A DNA stretch of 64,000 nt from Brachypterus glaber (GCA_958510825.1 OY294044.1:103950893-104014892); one strand, 5' to 3'. Shown: positions 1-10,274, counted from the first letter of the stretch. The notes: a model not told the origin generated them from the letters alone. Translations and numbers: made by a program.

Positions 1-92
1 TAAAATATCATGTTTTTTGCATTTTTATCGAAAAACCACTCCGGGACCCCCTAACCTGATTTCGGGTTTGGATTCAGCGATGAAAAATACAT

Positions 93-905
93 AGAAAGAA
101 AGAAAGAAAGAAATAATTTATTGTGTTACAAAGGGTTTACACTCGTCAATGTACAGTACAATTTAAAAAAAAAAACAGAATACATATAAGTAAAATATCA
201 AATTTTGATGAGTTTCAGGTTACTGATAATATCATCCATTTTGTAAAACTTGTTTTTTATTAGAAATGTTTTGATTACATTTTTAAATGTTTTGGTTGAC
301 AAGGATTTCACCTTGGTAGGGAGGCAATTGAAAGCTTTAGGTCCATAGTAATTAACGCCATTTCTTGAACGATCTAGTCTTATGAAATCAATATTTATGT
401 TGTTTTGATTACGAGTATTATAATAATTTTCATGTTTATTATAGATATGAATATTGTTTTTAACACAAGTTAGGCATTCCAGAATACACATGCAAGGTAG
501 GGTAAGTATATTTGCTACGCTGAAAACGTGCGCACAGTCAGCTCTGTACTCTAATTTAAATAATACTCTTAGAGCCCTTCTTTGAAGCCCAAACTGTCTG
601 TCTGCGGAAGATGCGTGCCCCCATACTAATAAAGAATATTGGAGTCTGCTGTGTATTGTTGCGAAATATACGGTTTTTGCTACCTCAAAAGATACAGTAC
701 CAGAAAGGCATCGCAGGGCATATACATATTTTGAAATAGCTGAGGCTACATAATCTATATGTCTATGCCACACAAGGCCGCTGTCTATATGGACGCCCAG
801 AAATTTTACTGATTCTGGATTGACAGAATCACCCAGATGTCTAAGTGTAAATATAATGTTTTCTGTTTTTGTATCATTCATAACCTGTCTCGTCAAAAGA
901 TCAGG
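93..905 (-). mobile_element. 5'-truncated non-LTR retrotransposon, 3' end with AAAG-type tail
   Basis: On the minus strand the RT-derived coding remnant (198-896) is followed by a short 3' UTR that ends in an (AAAG)n-type microsatellite at 93-113. A short microsatellite tail directly after the 3' UTR is typical of several non-LTR clades. The 5' end is lost near 905, where coding similarity stops, so this is a dead-on-arrival copy. No target-site duplication was found by eye. Confidence 0.75.
198..896 (-). pseudogene. Non-LTR retrotransposon RT, C-terminal region (5' truncated)
   Basis: An open frame of 232 codons covers the region downstream of the RT catalytic core. Visible landmarks in order are KFLGVHID (about residues 32-39), WHRHIDYV just after, YSLLVWGH (about 87-94), FGLQRRALRVLF (about 102-113), a TRNQ segment near 162, and a terminal FNCLPTKVKSL helix (about 190-200). 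This order (FLGV, WG, QRRALR, TRN, FNxLP) is standard for the C-terminus of Jockey/CR1/I-group retrotransposons. The catalytic FADD motif is absent because the copy is 5' truncated, so it cannot encode a working enzyme. It belongs to the same lineage as the fragments at 19.2-19.8 kb and 44.3-44.9 kb, which share the WGH/D..AD..F.LQRRA block. The exact clade is not resolved. Confidence 0.8.
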
Positions 906-1217
906 GTAGTTTTTTTTATTTTGTGGGCCTGTGTAATTAAAATTAGGTAATGATTTTATTTTCTGTGGATGAAAACAAATATTTAGATTTCGGGGGTGCT
1001 ATGTTTGTGTATATGATGGTTCTTAAATGTTTCTTCTCTTGTAAAATATGAAAAAGTTATTTCCAGTTTTTTTTTACATTTTGACGGATAGAGTGGGATA
1101 TAGAAAAAAATATATAATGAGTTTCCATTTTTTATATGTCCTTAATCAAATTATTTGAAGTGGTTGTAATTATAGGTTATAGGACCAAAATAAATGCTTT
1201 TTTAACGTAAAATCGCC

Positions 1218-1253
1218 AACGTTTCGAGCACCTAAACGGTCGCTCTTCTTCAG
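1218..1253 (-). ncRNA. Minimal hammerhead ribozyme motif (PLE type)
   Basis: Read on the minus strand: a 3-bp stem I (GCC/GGC) flanks the core CUGAAGA, followed by one extra A, then stem II GAGC...GCUC with an inner ACC/GGU, then GAAAC and GUU. This matches CUGANGA...GAAA...UH with a two-base-pair stem III lacking a real loop, the minimal form known from metazoan PLEs. Stem I differs from the other two PLE families here (UCC/GGA) by paired changes. Self-cleavage is inferred, and such minimal forms are reported to be weak as monomers. Confidence 0.65.
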
Positions 1254-1554
1254 GGCTACAACAAGGTTTATTAATCAGAACATACAGTAATACATAAAAA
1301 ATGAATAAAATAAAATTTGGAGGTTATGTTACCTTAATTACTTCATTCAGCATATTGTCAACATAAAAATAATATTAGGCATAGTACGCCTTACGTAAAA
1401 CATAAACCATATAAAATAACAATACAATGTAAAAAACTATTAACAATGACTTCTGACAAACGAAATTTCGACATAAATTAAAATAAAACATGCAAACTAT
1501 TGATTTGAACTATTTTTGCGGGACAATATGCCTACTTATTTTCAACACCAATTA

Positions 1555-1676
1555 GTCGACTTTTTGTGGAGTAGCGGTTACTAAGTTAGGGAATATGTAT
1601 TTCTTTCTCTCTCAACTCATAGACTAAACAGAGAAAGAGATACATACCAGTTAACCGGCACTGCCACAAAATCGAC
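1555..1676. mobile_element. 122-bp hairpin MITE, TA flanked
   Basis: The terminal inverted repeats begin GTCGA(C/T)TTTTGTGG and extend about 50 bp each way, flanked by TA on both sides (1553-1554 and 1677-1678). It lies inside the old PLE palindrome and therefore post-dates it. It has no coding capacity. A TA target suggests a Tc1/mariner-type mobiliser, but the family was not identified. Confidence 0.6.
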
Positions 1677-2128
1677 TATTAATATTATTTTTACATGATT
1701 AGTTGTAAATTAATAACTAAATCTCTAATATAATTCAAATTATATTACATTACTATTTCTAGACTCTTAATTTAAGGAACTAAATCGTAAAACATACACT
1801 GACAAAAATATATAAATTTAGATTTAACTGATATGGCCAATCAAACTATTCTCAGGTATAAACGTTTAGGTGCTCGAAACGTTGGCGATTTTACGTTAAA
1901 AAAGCATTTATTTTGGTCCTATAACCTATAATTACAACCACTTCATATATAATGAGTCTTTTGTGTTGTTTTTTTAACCTTTTAGAAGCGTTTTAAACAT
2001 TTCTTCTATTGTGAAATAAATAAATAAATAAATAAATAATTCTTTATTTAGCTAAGTAGCTATTTACATATTTACAATAAATTTTAAATAAATAAATAAA
2101 TTTAAATAAATAAATTTAAAATGTACAT

Positions 2129-2447
2129 TTAAAGCTGTAATATGTTTTCATAAAGTTTAGTTTTAAATTTACGATATTCACTACAATATTTAACATTATT
2201 TGGTAATTCATTAAACCTAGCTAGGCCTTTATAAAAAATAGTTTTATGCACAAAACCTTTTTTAGTTTTGTCAACATAAAAATCGTTTTTATTTCTGGTA
2301 TCATGTGAATGAACTTCGTTAATAAATTGAATTTTATCTTTTAAATATCCAGGTGTTAAATTGTTTTTTATTTTGTATATAAAATCTAATGTTTTAAAAT
2401 TAATTCTTTGTTTTACCGTCATTAAATTAAGCGCTTGGTGCATGTCC
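2129..2447 (-). pseudogene. Non-LTR RT extreme C-terminus
   Basis: About 105 codons are open, with RINFKTLDFIYKIKNN, then HDTRNKNDF, then FNELPNNVK and a basic C-terminal helix. This is the usual ending of non-LTR RT proteins. The upstream codons continue at 4456 on the other side of the LTR-like insertion. The combined remnant is only about 165 codons and lacks catalytic motifs. Confidence 0.7.
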
Positions 2448-4455
2448 TGTAACGATATAAATCGTCACTTTGTAATATAGCAAGGGTTAATTAAACTATT
2501 CGTTTACTTACGTTATAATTTATGTTTATTTTGTATATAAATAGTTACGTACGTACAGAACTATTTTGTATCTGGGACTATTTTGTAGCAGGAACTGAAT
2601 TCTAACCATATAAGTCTCTATTCCATAGTTCTACCTGAAAATAACATAAAGAAAACATAATTAGAATATGATTTTTAATAATAAAGAATCATATGACTTA
2701 TTTCTCTATAATACATTTGTCTATGGACTTACCTGGTTTTTATATGTTTCAGAGTCTATTGAGGGTTGGATTTCACTGGCTTTCACCTGTAGCTTGTCTC
2801 TCCTGGAAAGTTTCGTATGCTTATTCCTTCGGGATAATCCAGAATTTGTTGAAAATAGTTTGCTGGAACTGCTCACTTAGATTCAGTATTTTGTTTATAC
2901 TTAGTTCACAGGGCACTTAGTATTCTGTTCGTATTTTTATTAGTTTTGCTGATAAACAATAAGTATTGTTTATATTTGTTTCTTAGAGTAATATTTTGAG
3001 GTTAGATATCACTAATACGGATTTATTAGGAAATATTCTTTTTAGTTATAATTTTTGGTGTAGTTTTCGTTACCTTTATTAGGAATCCTATACGGTAAAA
3101 CTGTAGTTGATAATGACTTACATAGATGTCGCTAATAGTTCAGAAATAGGATTTTATTTACCTGAAGGGTTCATACTAGTGAATAAGGTCGATTTTCCTC
3201 CTTCTTGAAGCAACTCGAATACAATGGTGGTGTCATTTTGACGAGTGTTTATTTTCTGTAATCATCGAAGTAATCCTTCATGTATTTTTATTTAAAGTTA
3301 GTGAAAATGAATATTTAAACAATGCGGAAGATATTGTAACTGTTATTTTCTACAATTACGCATTTATAACGTTTCGATGGACATCGAAGACTTAGTATGA
3401 CATCACCATTATTACTACATTACTAGACCATTAATTAATTAATTACCATTTCTATACCATTAATATGGAATTACATTAATTTAAGTTGAAGTTTATTTTG
3501 GTATATTTGATATACAAGTTCTCCGCATGGAGTGATGTTCTGTTGGAACATGGTTCTGTAATTTTCGGCATAGATAAATTCTATATGACCGTCTAGCAGA
3601 CAATTTTACATTGGACATAATTTTCAAAAGTATATTTTATCCCGGACAACATTTTTAATAATACATTTTATCCTGGAAGATGATTTTTCCAAAGTAGATG
3701 GGACAGCCTATATTTTTTTTCTTTCATTCGAGAAATGAATTCATCAGCATAGGGGAGACTTGCACAGATGGAGACGATGGAATTCATACCTCATGGATTT
3801 TGCAGAAACCAGCTAAGTACTCATTCTGAAAACTTTTGAAAGCAATATTTCATATTTAAAATTCTTTTATTTCAATATTCTTATAACTGTAAACTTTATC
3901 AGATCTGATATAGTATTGTTTAATACTATATGCCCTTCTGGCTTTTGTTTATTTTTAGGTACTTATTTTTTTTTAAACATTTAATCTCATTTATTAATTA
4001 TTAAATATCATACTTTGATTAAATGATTTCTAATTTAAGCATGACTTTTAATCACTGCAAGAAATGATTGCTGTTTACATACATTTCTTGGTGCTTGCTG
4101 AACTTCATGTTTTCTTTATACATTTAAGTCGAATAATTTCTGAATTTAGTAATTTTTATTAAGATTTCTTTAATTATATCTTAATATAATTACACATATT
4201 TTTTTAGATATATTAATACATTACTTGATGTGCTTTCATTAAGTTTATTTATAATAAATTTCTCAAATGAATTATCTTATTTTATTTAGGGGTTATATTT
4301 TCTCAAACTGAAAAGCTTAAGTATTTACACTAGGTTGTTACTTACCTAAAGGAGTAAAAGCTAAAGTAACTGGCGCCCCTAACAACATTAATCAATTCTT
4401 TCTATCTCCGCTGTCAAAACTAGCCGTTGGCAGTGAACGTATTAATTACGGTACA
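2448..4455. mobile_element. 2,008-bp LTR-like insertion (solo-LTR candidate)
   Basis: It interrupts a non-LTR coding frame. It starts TG and ends CA, and is bordered by GTCC (2444-2447 and 4456-4459), which can also be read as a 5-bp GTCCT duplication. Removing the insert and one repeat restores a contiguous coding frame, so the boundaries are secure. A 4-5 bp duplication and TG...CA ends fit an LTR retrotransposon solo LTR, but no second copy, primer-binding site or pol gene is present. 2 kb is long for a solo LTR. It contains a TATA-like element near its start. No coding region was recognised inside. Confidence 0.55.
2534..2543 (+). promoter_or_regulatory. TATA-like box in the LTR-like insertion
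   Basis: TATATAAATA lies about 86 bp inside the left end of the TG...CA insertion. That would be a plausible core promoter position if this is an LTR in plus orientation. In sequence this AT-rich, chance matches are common, so support is positional only. Confidence 0.2.
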
Positions 4456-4636
4456 GTCCTTGATAGAAGTATATTTATTACATTTTAATATAATTCTTAA
4501 AGCTTTATTTTGTAAAATTTCAATTTCATTTTGATTTAAATTAAATAACAATGATGCCCAGTAATCTATCAGAGACTTAAAAAGTAATAATTTTGTATTT
4601 AAATTTAAATTGTACCCTATTCTTCTAAAAAAATGG
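4456..4636 (-). pseudogene. Non-LTR RT fragment (upstream half of the split copy)
   Basis: Translation on the minus strand gives a segment with LLLFKSLIDY, then a hydrophobic stretch, then EIEILQNKALRIILK. The LQNKALRII block is the homologue of QRRALR in other non-LTR RTs and directly precedes the C-terminal part found at 2129-2447. The segment stops abruptly at about 4636, where AT-rich non-coding DNA begins. Confidence 0.6.
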
Positions 4637-4746
4637 ATTTTTTTTGAACAATAAAAAAGTTTTTCGATTTTTTTTTATAAATTTATAAATATATCAATAT
4701 TATTATTTCTCGTTCTTTTATTATAAATATAAAAATTATCTCGTTT

Positions 4747-6024
4747 TTAAGAGTTGATTCTTTTAAATTTTCAGATTTTATTAAGACAGTAAATATTCCA
4801 CAAAATTATATTTTAATTTCTCTTGATGTTACTTCTATGTTCACTAACATTCCAAAATATTTAGTAATTGAAGTAATAAATGATAAATGGAATTTTTTAA
4901 AAGCTTTTACAAAAATTCCCAAAAATGAATTTATAAAATTAGTTAATTTTTGTTTTGATAGTGGATATTTTTGTTTCAATGAATTTTTTAAACAATTAAT
5001 TGGCACAGCAATGGGAAATCCTGCATCGCCAATTTTTTCCGCTATGGTAATGAACTTATTATTGCGTGCTGTAATAAGTAGATTGCCATTTAATATACCC
5101 TTTTTGAGAATTTTTGTAGATGATATCATATCTGCTGTTCCAATTGATGAATTGGATAACATTTAACATTATTTTAATTCCTTTAATCCAAATTTACAAT
5201 TTACTATAGAAAAAGAAAATAACAAAAAAATAAACTTTTTAGACTTAACTTTAATAAGACAAGATGATGGAACTATCATTACTGACTGATATCAGAAGCC
5301 CTTTGCTTCTGGTAGATATCTAAATTACCATTCATTTCAAAATAAAATATATAAAGTTAACACTATTAAAATGTTAAAAGATAGGGCTATTAAACTAAGT
5401 CACGCCAAATTCCATAAGAAAAATTTGGATAAAGTTAAAAATATCCTTTTAAAAAATCATTATCCATTTCAATTAATTAATTCTATTTTATATCCCACCA
5501 TTACTAATGTTCAAATAATAAATCCAGTTCAAAATTTAAAATATTTTAAAATTCCATTTATTCCCAATTTAAGTAATAAAATTATTAATTTTATAAAAAA
5601 AGACAATTATAAAATTGTTTGTCATAATAGTTTTAATAGTAGTCTTTTATATGATAAAATGAAGGATAAAACAAAACATGAACTCAAATCAAACCTTATT
5701 TATAAAATTAACTGTAATGATTGTAGCGCTGTATATGTGGGACAAACGTCACAATGGCTTAAGTCAAGAGTTTCTCAACATAAATCAGACTGTCAAAATG
5801 TTTTAAACTTAAATAAAACCGCTTTATCTAAACATAGATTTGATAAAGGACATACTTTTGATTTTAATATTAACAATGTTTTAATTTTAGACAGTGTAAG
5901 TAATTCATTAAAAAGGAATCTTTTAGAAATGATTTATATAAAAACAAGTCCAAACACCATTAATTTTAGAACAGACACACAACATTTAAATAATATTTAT
6001 AACACATTCAATAGCATTTTTTAA
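4747..6024 (+). pseudogene. Penelope-type reverse transcriptase with C-terminal GIY-YIG endonuclease, two in-frame stops
   Basis: A single frame (frame 1 throughout) spans RT and endonuclease parts and is interrupted by TAA at 5164-5166 and TGA at 5287-5289. RT landmarks are ISLDVTSMFTNIP (motif A, about 4828-4866), GTAMGNPASP (motif B, about 5002-5031) and FVDDI (motif C, about 5113-5127). Further on come NFLDLTL and SGRYLNYHS, typical of Penelope enzymes. The GIY-YIG part follows with YKINCNDC, VYVGQT, LKSRVSQHK and ALSKHRFDKGH (about 5700-5850), including the Cys pair inserted in the PLE version of the fold. The TGA falls in a conserved Trp position of the TDWY-type motif, consistent with a G-to-A change. 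The 5' half of the RT is missing. The frame is otherwise intact, so inactivation is fairly recent. Confidence 0.85.
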
Positions 6025-6238
6025 TACACACATTAATTTAATTACAAATTTACCACAACAATTTTACTAGAGTTCCTGTATGACTGAAAAAATATACAGG
6101 TACTCTAAGATTTACACCTACCTATATACCTTTAAACTTGAAGTTTGATGTCAATTTTGAAATGTTTCATTAATTTATATTCCAATTTTTATGTATTTAT
6201 ATATTTTTTATTATTGTAATTTTATTCCCTGATGAAGG

Positions 6239-6262
6239 TTTCACAATAAAAACCGAAACGTT
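6239..6262 (+). ncRNA. Minimal hammerhead ribozyme motif, PLE family B
   Basis: The core is CUGAUGA, then one extra A, then stem II GGUUU...AAACC, then GAAAC and GUU. Stem I pairs UCC before the core with GGA after the cleavage site. It lies 215 bp downstream of the GIY-YIG stop codon, in the 3' flanking repeat where metazoan PLEs carry such motifs. Confidence 0.7.
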
Positions 6263-6663
6263 GGAGATATTAAATAATTTACTTTGAAAACTGTTCTTAA
6301 AAACGAGATAATTTTTATATTTATAAATTTATAGTTTAGCAACAATATTTTTTTCACTTTAATTAGGTTTTTTTTGACCCAGTTCCTGGTCCGCGAGTAA
6401 GAATTAAAATGTGTCCTTAAATTGTAATTGCATAGCCACGTAAACGAAAATTTAATGGTTACCCTAATTAAACATACATTGTAAGGCAGACTCACATCTC
6501 TACTCTAAATCTCTCTACTCCCTAACATCCCTACTCCATAACATCCCTACTCCATAACATCCCTACTCCACAACAACTCTACTCCGTAACATCTCTACTC
6601 CATAACATCTCTACTCCGTAACAACTCTACTCCACACTATATGCACTTTATTAGCCACTTAAT

Positions 6664-6675
6664 AATAAATGAGCA
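6664..6675 (+). repeat. 12-bp target-site duplication, left of PLE copy 1
   Basis: AATAAATGAGCA occurs here and again at 7441-7452, flanking the PLE dimer. The uninterrupted version of the same sequence is preserved in the sister foldback element at about 25224-25236, confirming the empty site. Confidence 0.85.
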
Positions 6676-6745
6676 TTCACGGCCATTAAGATATAAATAA
6701 CTTTCACTTTCGGGTTTAGACCGTGTTAATGGATTTTCACTTTCC

Positions 6746-6780
6746 GACGTTTCGTCTCTTACTACTAGAGACATCTTCAG
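6746..6780 (-). ncRNA. Hammerhead ribozyme motif, PLE family A
   Basis: On the minus strand: stem I UCC/GGA, core CUGAAGA, one extra U, a 6-bp stem II GUCUCU/AGAGAC with a 7-nt loop, then GAAAC and GUC. It is identical in sequence to the copies at 7353, 22026, 23147, 57874 and 58585. Confidence 0.7.
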
Positions 6781-6823
6781 GGATTAATCTGAAACTAAGT
6801 TTCGAATCAACTTGTGTCACTAT

Positions 6824-7309
6824 TTATGACGAGTTGTAGTTATTCACCCGTGACGAGGTTTTTCCTATCAAAGACTTCCATATTGCAGGTAAGTGGTAAC
6901 CAGTGTCCCGATTGATATTGTTAGGATGCTTGATGATTTCTATCGATTCCCGTATCTTCCTTGGCATTTTTCTGTTTTCTGTTAATATTTGTTTCGTTTC
7001 AGACAAATTGATTTTATGACCTGTTTCATGTACATGTTCGGCTACTGCCGATAAGGAAATTTGTTTCTTTCTTATATTGCGCTCATGCTCTTGAAGTCTT
7101 GTAGAAATTTTTCTCTTAGTTTCACCTATGTAAACCGTACCACAGGAGCAGGGTATTTTATATACGCCTTCTGAACTCAGGGGTATTTTGTCTTTTGTTG
7201 AAGTCAAACATTGACCTAATTTTTGGTTGGACCGAAATATAGGCTTAATATTTGACTTCTTCAAAAGTTTACCTATTTTATCCGTGATACCGCTTACATA
7301 GGGAAGTAT
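6824..7309 (-). pseudogene. PLE GIY-YIG endonuclease domain (C-terminal part of the Penelope protein)
   Basis: About 160 open codons: the linker LPYVSGITDKIGKLLKKSNI, then GVYKIPCSCGTVYIGETKR (GIY...YIG with inserted CxC), STRLQEHERN (catalytic Arg region), AVAEHVHETGH, and a conserved tail with INRDTGYHLPAIW. The RT domain is absent because the copy is truncated at the dimer junction near 7309. The frame has no stops. It is nearly identical to 22104-22739 and 57952-58256. Confidence 0.85.
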
Positions 7310-7352
7310 AGTTATTATATATAGTATAATAAACTTAGTTTCAGATTAATCC

Positions 7353-7387
7353 CTGAAGATGTCTCTAGTAGTAAGAGACGAAACGTC
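7353..7387 (+). ncRNA. Hammerhead ribozyme motif, PLE family A (right arm)
   Basis: Plus-strand copy of the family A motif: CUGAAGA, stem II GUCUCU/AGAGAC, GAAAC, GUC. The same element carries another copy in opposite orientation at 6746-6780, so transcription from either side would include one in sense. Confidence 0.7.
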
Positions 7388-7440
7388 GGAAAGTGAAAAT
7401 CCATTAACACGGTCTAAACCCGAAAGTGAAAGTTCTTTAT

Positions 7441-7452
7441 AATAAATGAGCA
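7441..7452 (+). repeat. 12-bp target-site duplication, right of PLE copy 1
   Basis: Second copy of AATAAATGAGCA; see 6664-6675. Confidence 0.85.
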
Positions 7453-8039
7453 GTTCAAAGAACAAAGAATCTTCTTCTTCTAGATTATTTTATTTTTTTC
7501 CTTGAAAACGTTTATCTTTAAATGTAAATCTAGAACAATCATAAATGAATTATTCTAAAAGCAACAATGACCGCGTACTCTTAACATGCACTAATATGTA
7601 AGTAATTAATAAACTGAATTCATTTTTGACAGTGACTTAGCATGACAAATATTCTTTTGAGTTAAGACAAGTGGCTAATCGAGTGTCTGTAGTGTGGAGT
7701 AGAGTTGTTGCGGAGTAGAGATGTTATGGAGTAGATATGTTACGGAGTAGAGTTGTTGTGGAGTAGGGATGTTATGGAGTAGGGATGTTAGGGAGTAGAG
7801 AAATTTAGAGTAGAGATGATAAAATGTCGACAGAAATAAATTATATCACGGAAGTTATTTTATTCTAAGTATTTAAATTTTAGACTATTTATTTCTATTC
7901 TGGACAATTCAGTGGACAATATGGAGTAAAAAAGTTTCCCCTAAAAGGACTGGCAACATGTCAAAATATTTTTATTTTAAAATTATTGTAATAGGAATCT
8001 AAAAAATGGCACAAACCCTAAAGAGATAATCAAATTCTG

Positions 8040-8760
8040 CGAAAACCGTCTTAAATAAGACAACTTAAACTATCTTTTAGCATATATTTGATACTTTCAG
8101 CTCTTAAAATGTGGGCAGGGGGCAAAGGGCGACATTTTTTTAAACGGAAAGGGGGGTTGTGTGATATGTCATTTTAAAGCTTATTAAATTCTCCATTTAA
8201 TTTTTTTAAACATTTTTTTTTTTGGGTTTGAAATAGGGTTGAAAATGGGTATTTTTGTCAAAATTACTCTTAAAAAATCAAACAATTTTTTAAAAGTTAC
8301 TAATTTCATGATGAAAAAACCTAAATTATACTTTTAAACTAATTTTAATTGACATAAACAAAAATATACAAAAAAAAAACGCCATTAAAAAAAACATGTA
8401 GTAAAAAGATACTGTGCCAAATTTCAGTTAAAAAAATAATTAGGGTCCGCTCACTTTATTTTAAAATTTGAAAAAAAAATAAAACGATTTTTCGTTACCA
8501 ATTGTACCCGGCAAATGCATAAATTTAAATATATGCCAAATTTCAATTTAAAAGTTGAAGTTTGCATCCACTTACTTCATTTAACAATTAAAAAAAAATT
8601 TTTTTTCTAATTTTTTAGTAATGTGAAAAAGGGCAAATATTATTTTTTTAGCTAAAATTTGATATATATTTAAATTTTTGTATTTTGCAGACATGGTATA
8701 CCAGACACCCTTGTTAAAAAAAAAGTTATTTTAATTTTTTTTCCAGTTTTTAAATGAATT
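8040..8760. repeat. Dispersed foldback-family fragment
   Basis: Shares long stretches with 59530-60050: TTAGCATATATTTGATAC, CAGCTCTTAAAATGTG, TCATTTTAAAGCTTATTAAATTCTC. Shorter pieces recur at 50270-50340 and 61700-61790. The 59.5 kb copy is a hairpin; here only one arm plus AT-rich interior remains. No coding potential. 7819-8039 holds nothing recognised. Confidence 0.55.
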
Positions 8761-8777
8761 GTGGCGAAACGCAATTT

Positions 8778-9410
8778 CATTTTTTACATCGGCACTTAGT
8801 GCTACTAAGAGTGCCGATGTATTGAAATCTTCGCCGAAAGGTCAAAATCTTTGACCACGTTTTTTTCACATTTCTCGACGTTTTAGACCATTCTGAGTCT
8901 GTCTGTCTGTCTGGGTGTAAACTCTCCAACTCCATTTATACATGAGATATCGACTTGCGGTTTTTTGCATATTGTTTCTTATCGTATTCCGAAGAGCTGA
9001 TTAGATTTTGGGGGTAAACGATTGGGGGTAAGGCGGTAAAAATAGGGTAAAACTCCTATTTTTAGCGTTTTTTGTTTATAATTAAGGCAATTATTATTGT
9101 ATTTGGCTTATTTAGCACTCATATAAAAGATAATTTTAAATTAGTCAAAAAATGTTATCAACAACGTTTTCCTAAAACGCATTGTTTTCGAGATATTGGC
9201 GTTTAAAGCAGTAAAAGGTTTTTTTTAGCATATTTTAAATAAAAGCTCTTTTCAAGCCCTATAAAAAATTTTATATACAGTTTTTTGCTAGAATATAATG
9301 TTTTAAAGATACAGAATTTAAAATCAAATAAACACCTAGTTTGAAATTTGCAAACTAGATGGCTCTAGTATACAAAAGTGCCGATGTTTTGACAGGGTGC
9401 TTGCAACGTT
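8778..9410. repeat. AGTGCCGATGT-flanked repeat with GTCTGTCTGTCTG block
   Basis: AGTGCCGATGT occurs near both ends (about 8810 and 9377). Inside is a GTCTGTCTGTCTG stretch and a TGAGATATCGACTTGCGG segment. The general layout (poly-A, GTCTG repeats, then a segment ending in a run of G-rich GGGGTAAAA) resembles the repeats at 24052-24500 and 40980-41450 but is only distantly similar. 9420-9900 is AT-rich with nothing identified. Confidence 0.4.
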
Positions 9411-10274
9411 TCATCTAGTTTGATCTAATATCTAATACTGAGATTAAATTTTATTCACTTTATTCTAATATAATATAATATATAATAGCATGCATTACCA
9501 TCCCGTTCCGCCCCGGGTTCCCCTACAATCCACACTGCAGATACAAAAAGGTAAAAACCCAAATACAAAAAGCTTTTTAAAAGGCATTATAAAAATACCC
9601 AAGAATACTCAAAATGACTGTATTAAACCAAAGAATGTCCGAAGCAGGTCCAAACTATCACATTTTCTGTAAAACTCATAGCTTTCGGGATATAACCTAT
9701 CAATATTCAAGTGATTTATTTTCTATTTTTGTATAATTTTAATAAAGAATAAATCTTAAAATAAAAATAAACAACTTTTCGTAAGCATTTTTCAAAATCA
9801 ATCATTATGAATAAAACATTAGAATAAATGCAATTTTTCAATTTTAAATTTATCGATAATTATAAAATAATATTTATTTATCAAACAATAACGAAAATAT
9901 ATAAAACCAACAGGGCCGTAGACAGGGCCCTATGGGTGACGCCAGGGATTTTTCATGAGGGGGATTAGACCAAAAAGTTTCCAACTAAATATTAAGAATT
10001 TTTCAACTCTTTATCCTGCTAAGAAAAGTTTTATACCACTGACGAAAAGTTTTGACGACTAAAAAAACATCGTAAATAAAGGTCCTTACCTCTGAAAAAA
10101 ATCTTGACTCAAAATTTTAATAACTAAAGGAAAAAAAGGACTTTGCCTTGAACACTACGGTCCAATTTTCCAAAGTAATGGTCATCGTCTTTAATACCAA
10201 CCCAAAAATGAAAATTCCCCATACCCAGAAACCCAAAATAGTTCAAAAAAAGTGCACTAAATGCAAGCGATTAT

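Larger units (their letters stand above)
1157..1944. mobile_element. Old Penelope-like palindromic relic
   Basis: Two arms of about 84 bp (1157-1240 and 1861-1944) are near-perfect reverse complements. The left arm carries a complete minimal hammerhead motif on the minus strand (1218-1253). The right arm keeps only the GAAAC/GUUGGC half of it. Inverted terminal copies with hammerheads are a Penelope-like element signature. Nothing in the 620 bp between the arms is recognisably coding, so the element is reduced to its ends. A hairpin MITE at 1555-1676 was inserted later. Confidence 0.6.
2018..4636 (-). mobile_element. Non-LTR retrotransposon 3' fragment split by a 2.0-kb insertion
   Basis: Minus-strand coding at 4456-4636 continues directly into coding at 2129-2447 once the 2448-4455 insertion is removed. 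The 3' UTR ends in an (ATTT)n tail at about 2018-2042. The 5' part of the element is missing. The lineage differs from the 198-896 copy: the C-terminal HDTRN...FNELPNNVK layout is more compact and there is no WGH..ADR block. Confidence 0.7.
4725..6322 (+). mobile_element. Penelope-like element, family B, 5' truncated
   Basis: The element holds a degraded RT plus GIY-YIG reading frame (4747-6024) and a 3' region with a hammerhead motif (6239-6262). A 28-bp inverted repeat (4725-4752 against 6295-6322) brackets it, so the truncated 5' end is joined to an inverted piece of its own 3' terminus. The same design occurs in the family A copies. No clean target duplication was found. Confidence 0.75.
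6676..7440. mobile_element. Penelope-like element family A, copy 1, head-to-head inverted dimer
   Basis: 765 bp flanked by a 12-bp duplication. The long left arm (minus orientation) holds the GIY-YIG coding end and a hammerhead. The short right arm (plus orientation, from about 7331) holds the 3' end with a second hammerhead. The two are joined through about 20 bp of filler (7310-7330). The left terminus reads TTCACGGCCATTAAG. The right terminus is about 15 bp shorter. The copy inserted into an existing hAT-like element. Confidence 0.85.
6485..7818. mobile_element. hAT-like foldback element with CTCTACTCC subterminal repeats, interrupted by a PLE
   Basis: The left end starts GGCAGACTCACATC, followed by about 150 bp of degenerate 12-24 bp units built on CTCTACTCC/TAACATC. 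The right side is the reverse complement, losing its last ~10 bp near 7818. It belongs to the same family as 24972-25977 and 25061-25614, where 8-bp target duplications are visible. The internal DNA has no coding capacity. A Penelope dimer sits at 6676-7440 within it. Confidence 0.65.

Noticed and set aside
3362..3395. Hammerhead-like CGATGTCCATCGAAACGTT on the minus strand
   Set aside because: GAAACGUU and a short stem are present, but no CUGANGA core and no stem I pairing.
4806..5162. 118-codon minus-strand frame
   Set aside because: Antisense shadow of the PLE reverse transcriptase on the plus strand.
6485..6640. CRISPR-like array of CTCTACTCC units
   Set aside because: Units are degenerate, lack unique spacers, and are mirrored at the other end of a transposon in a eukaryotic context.
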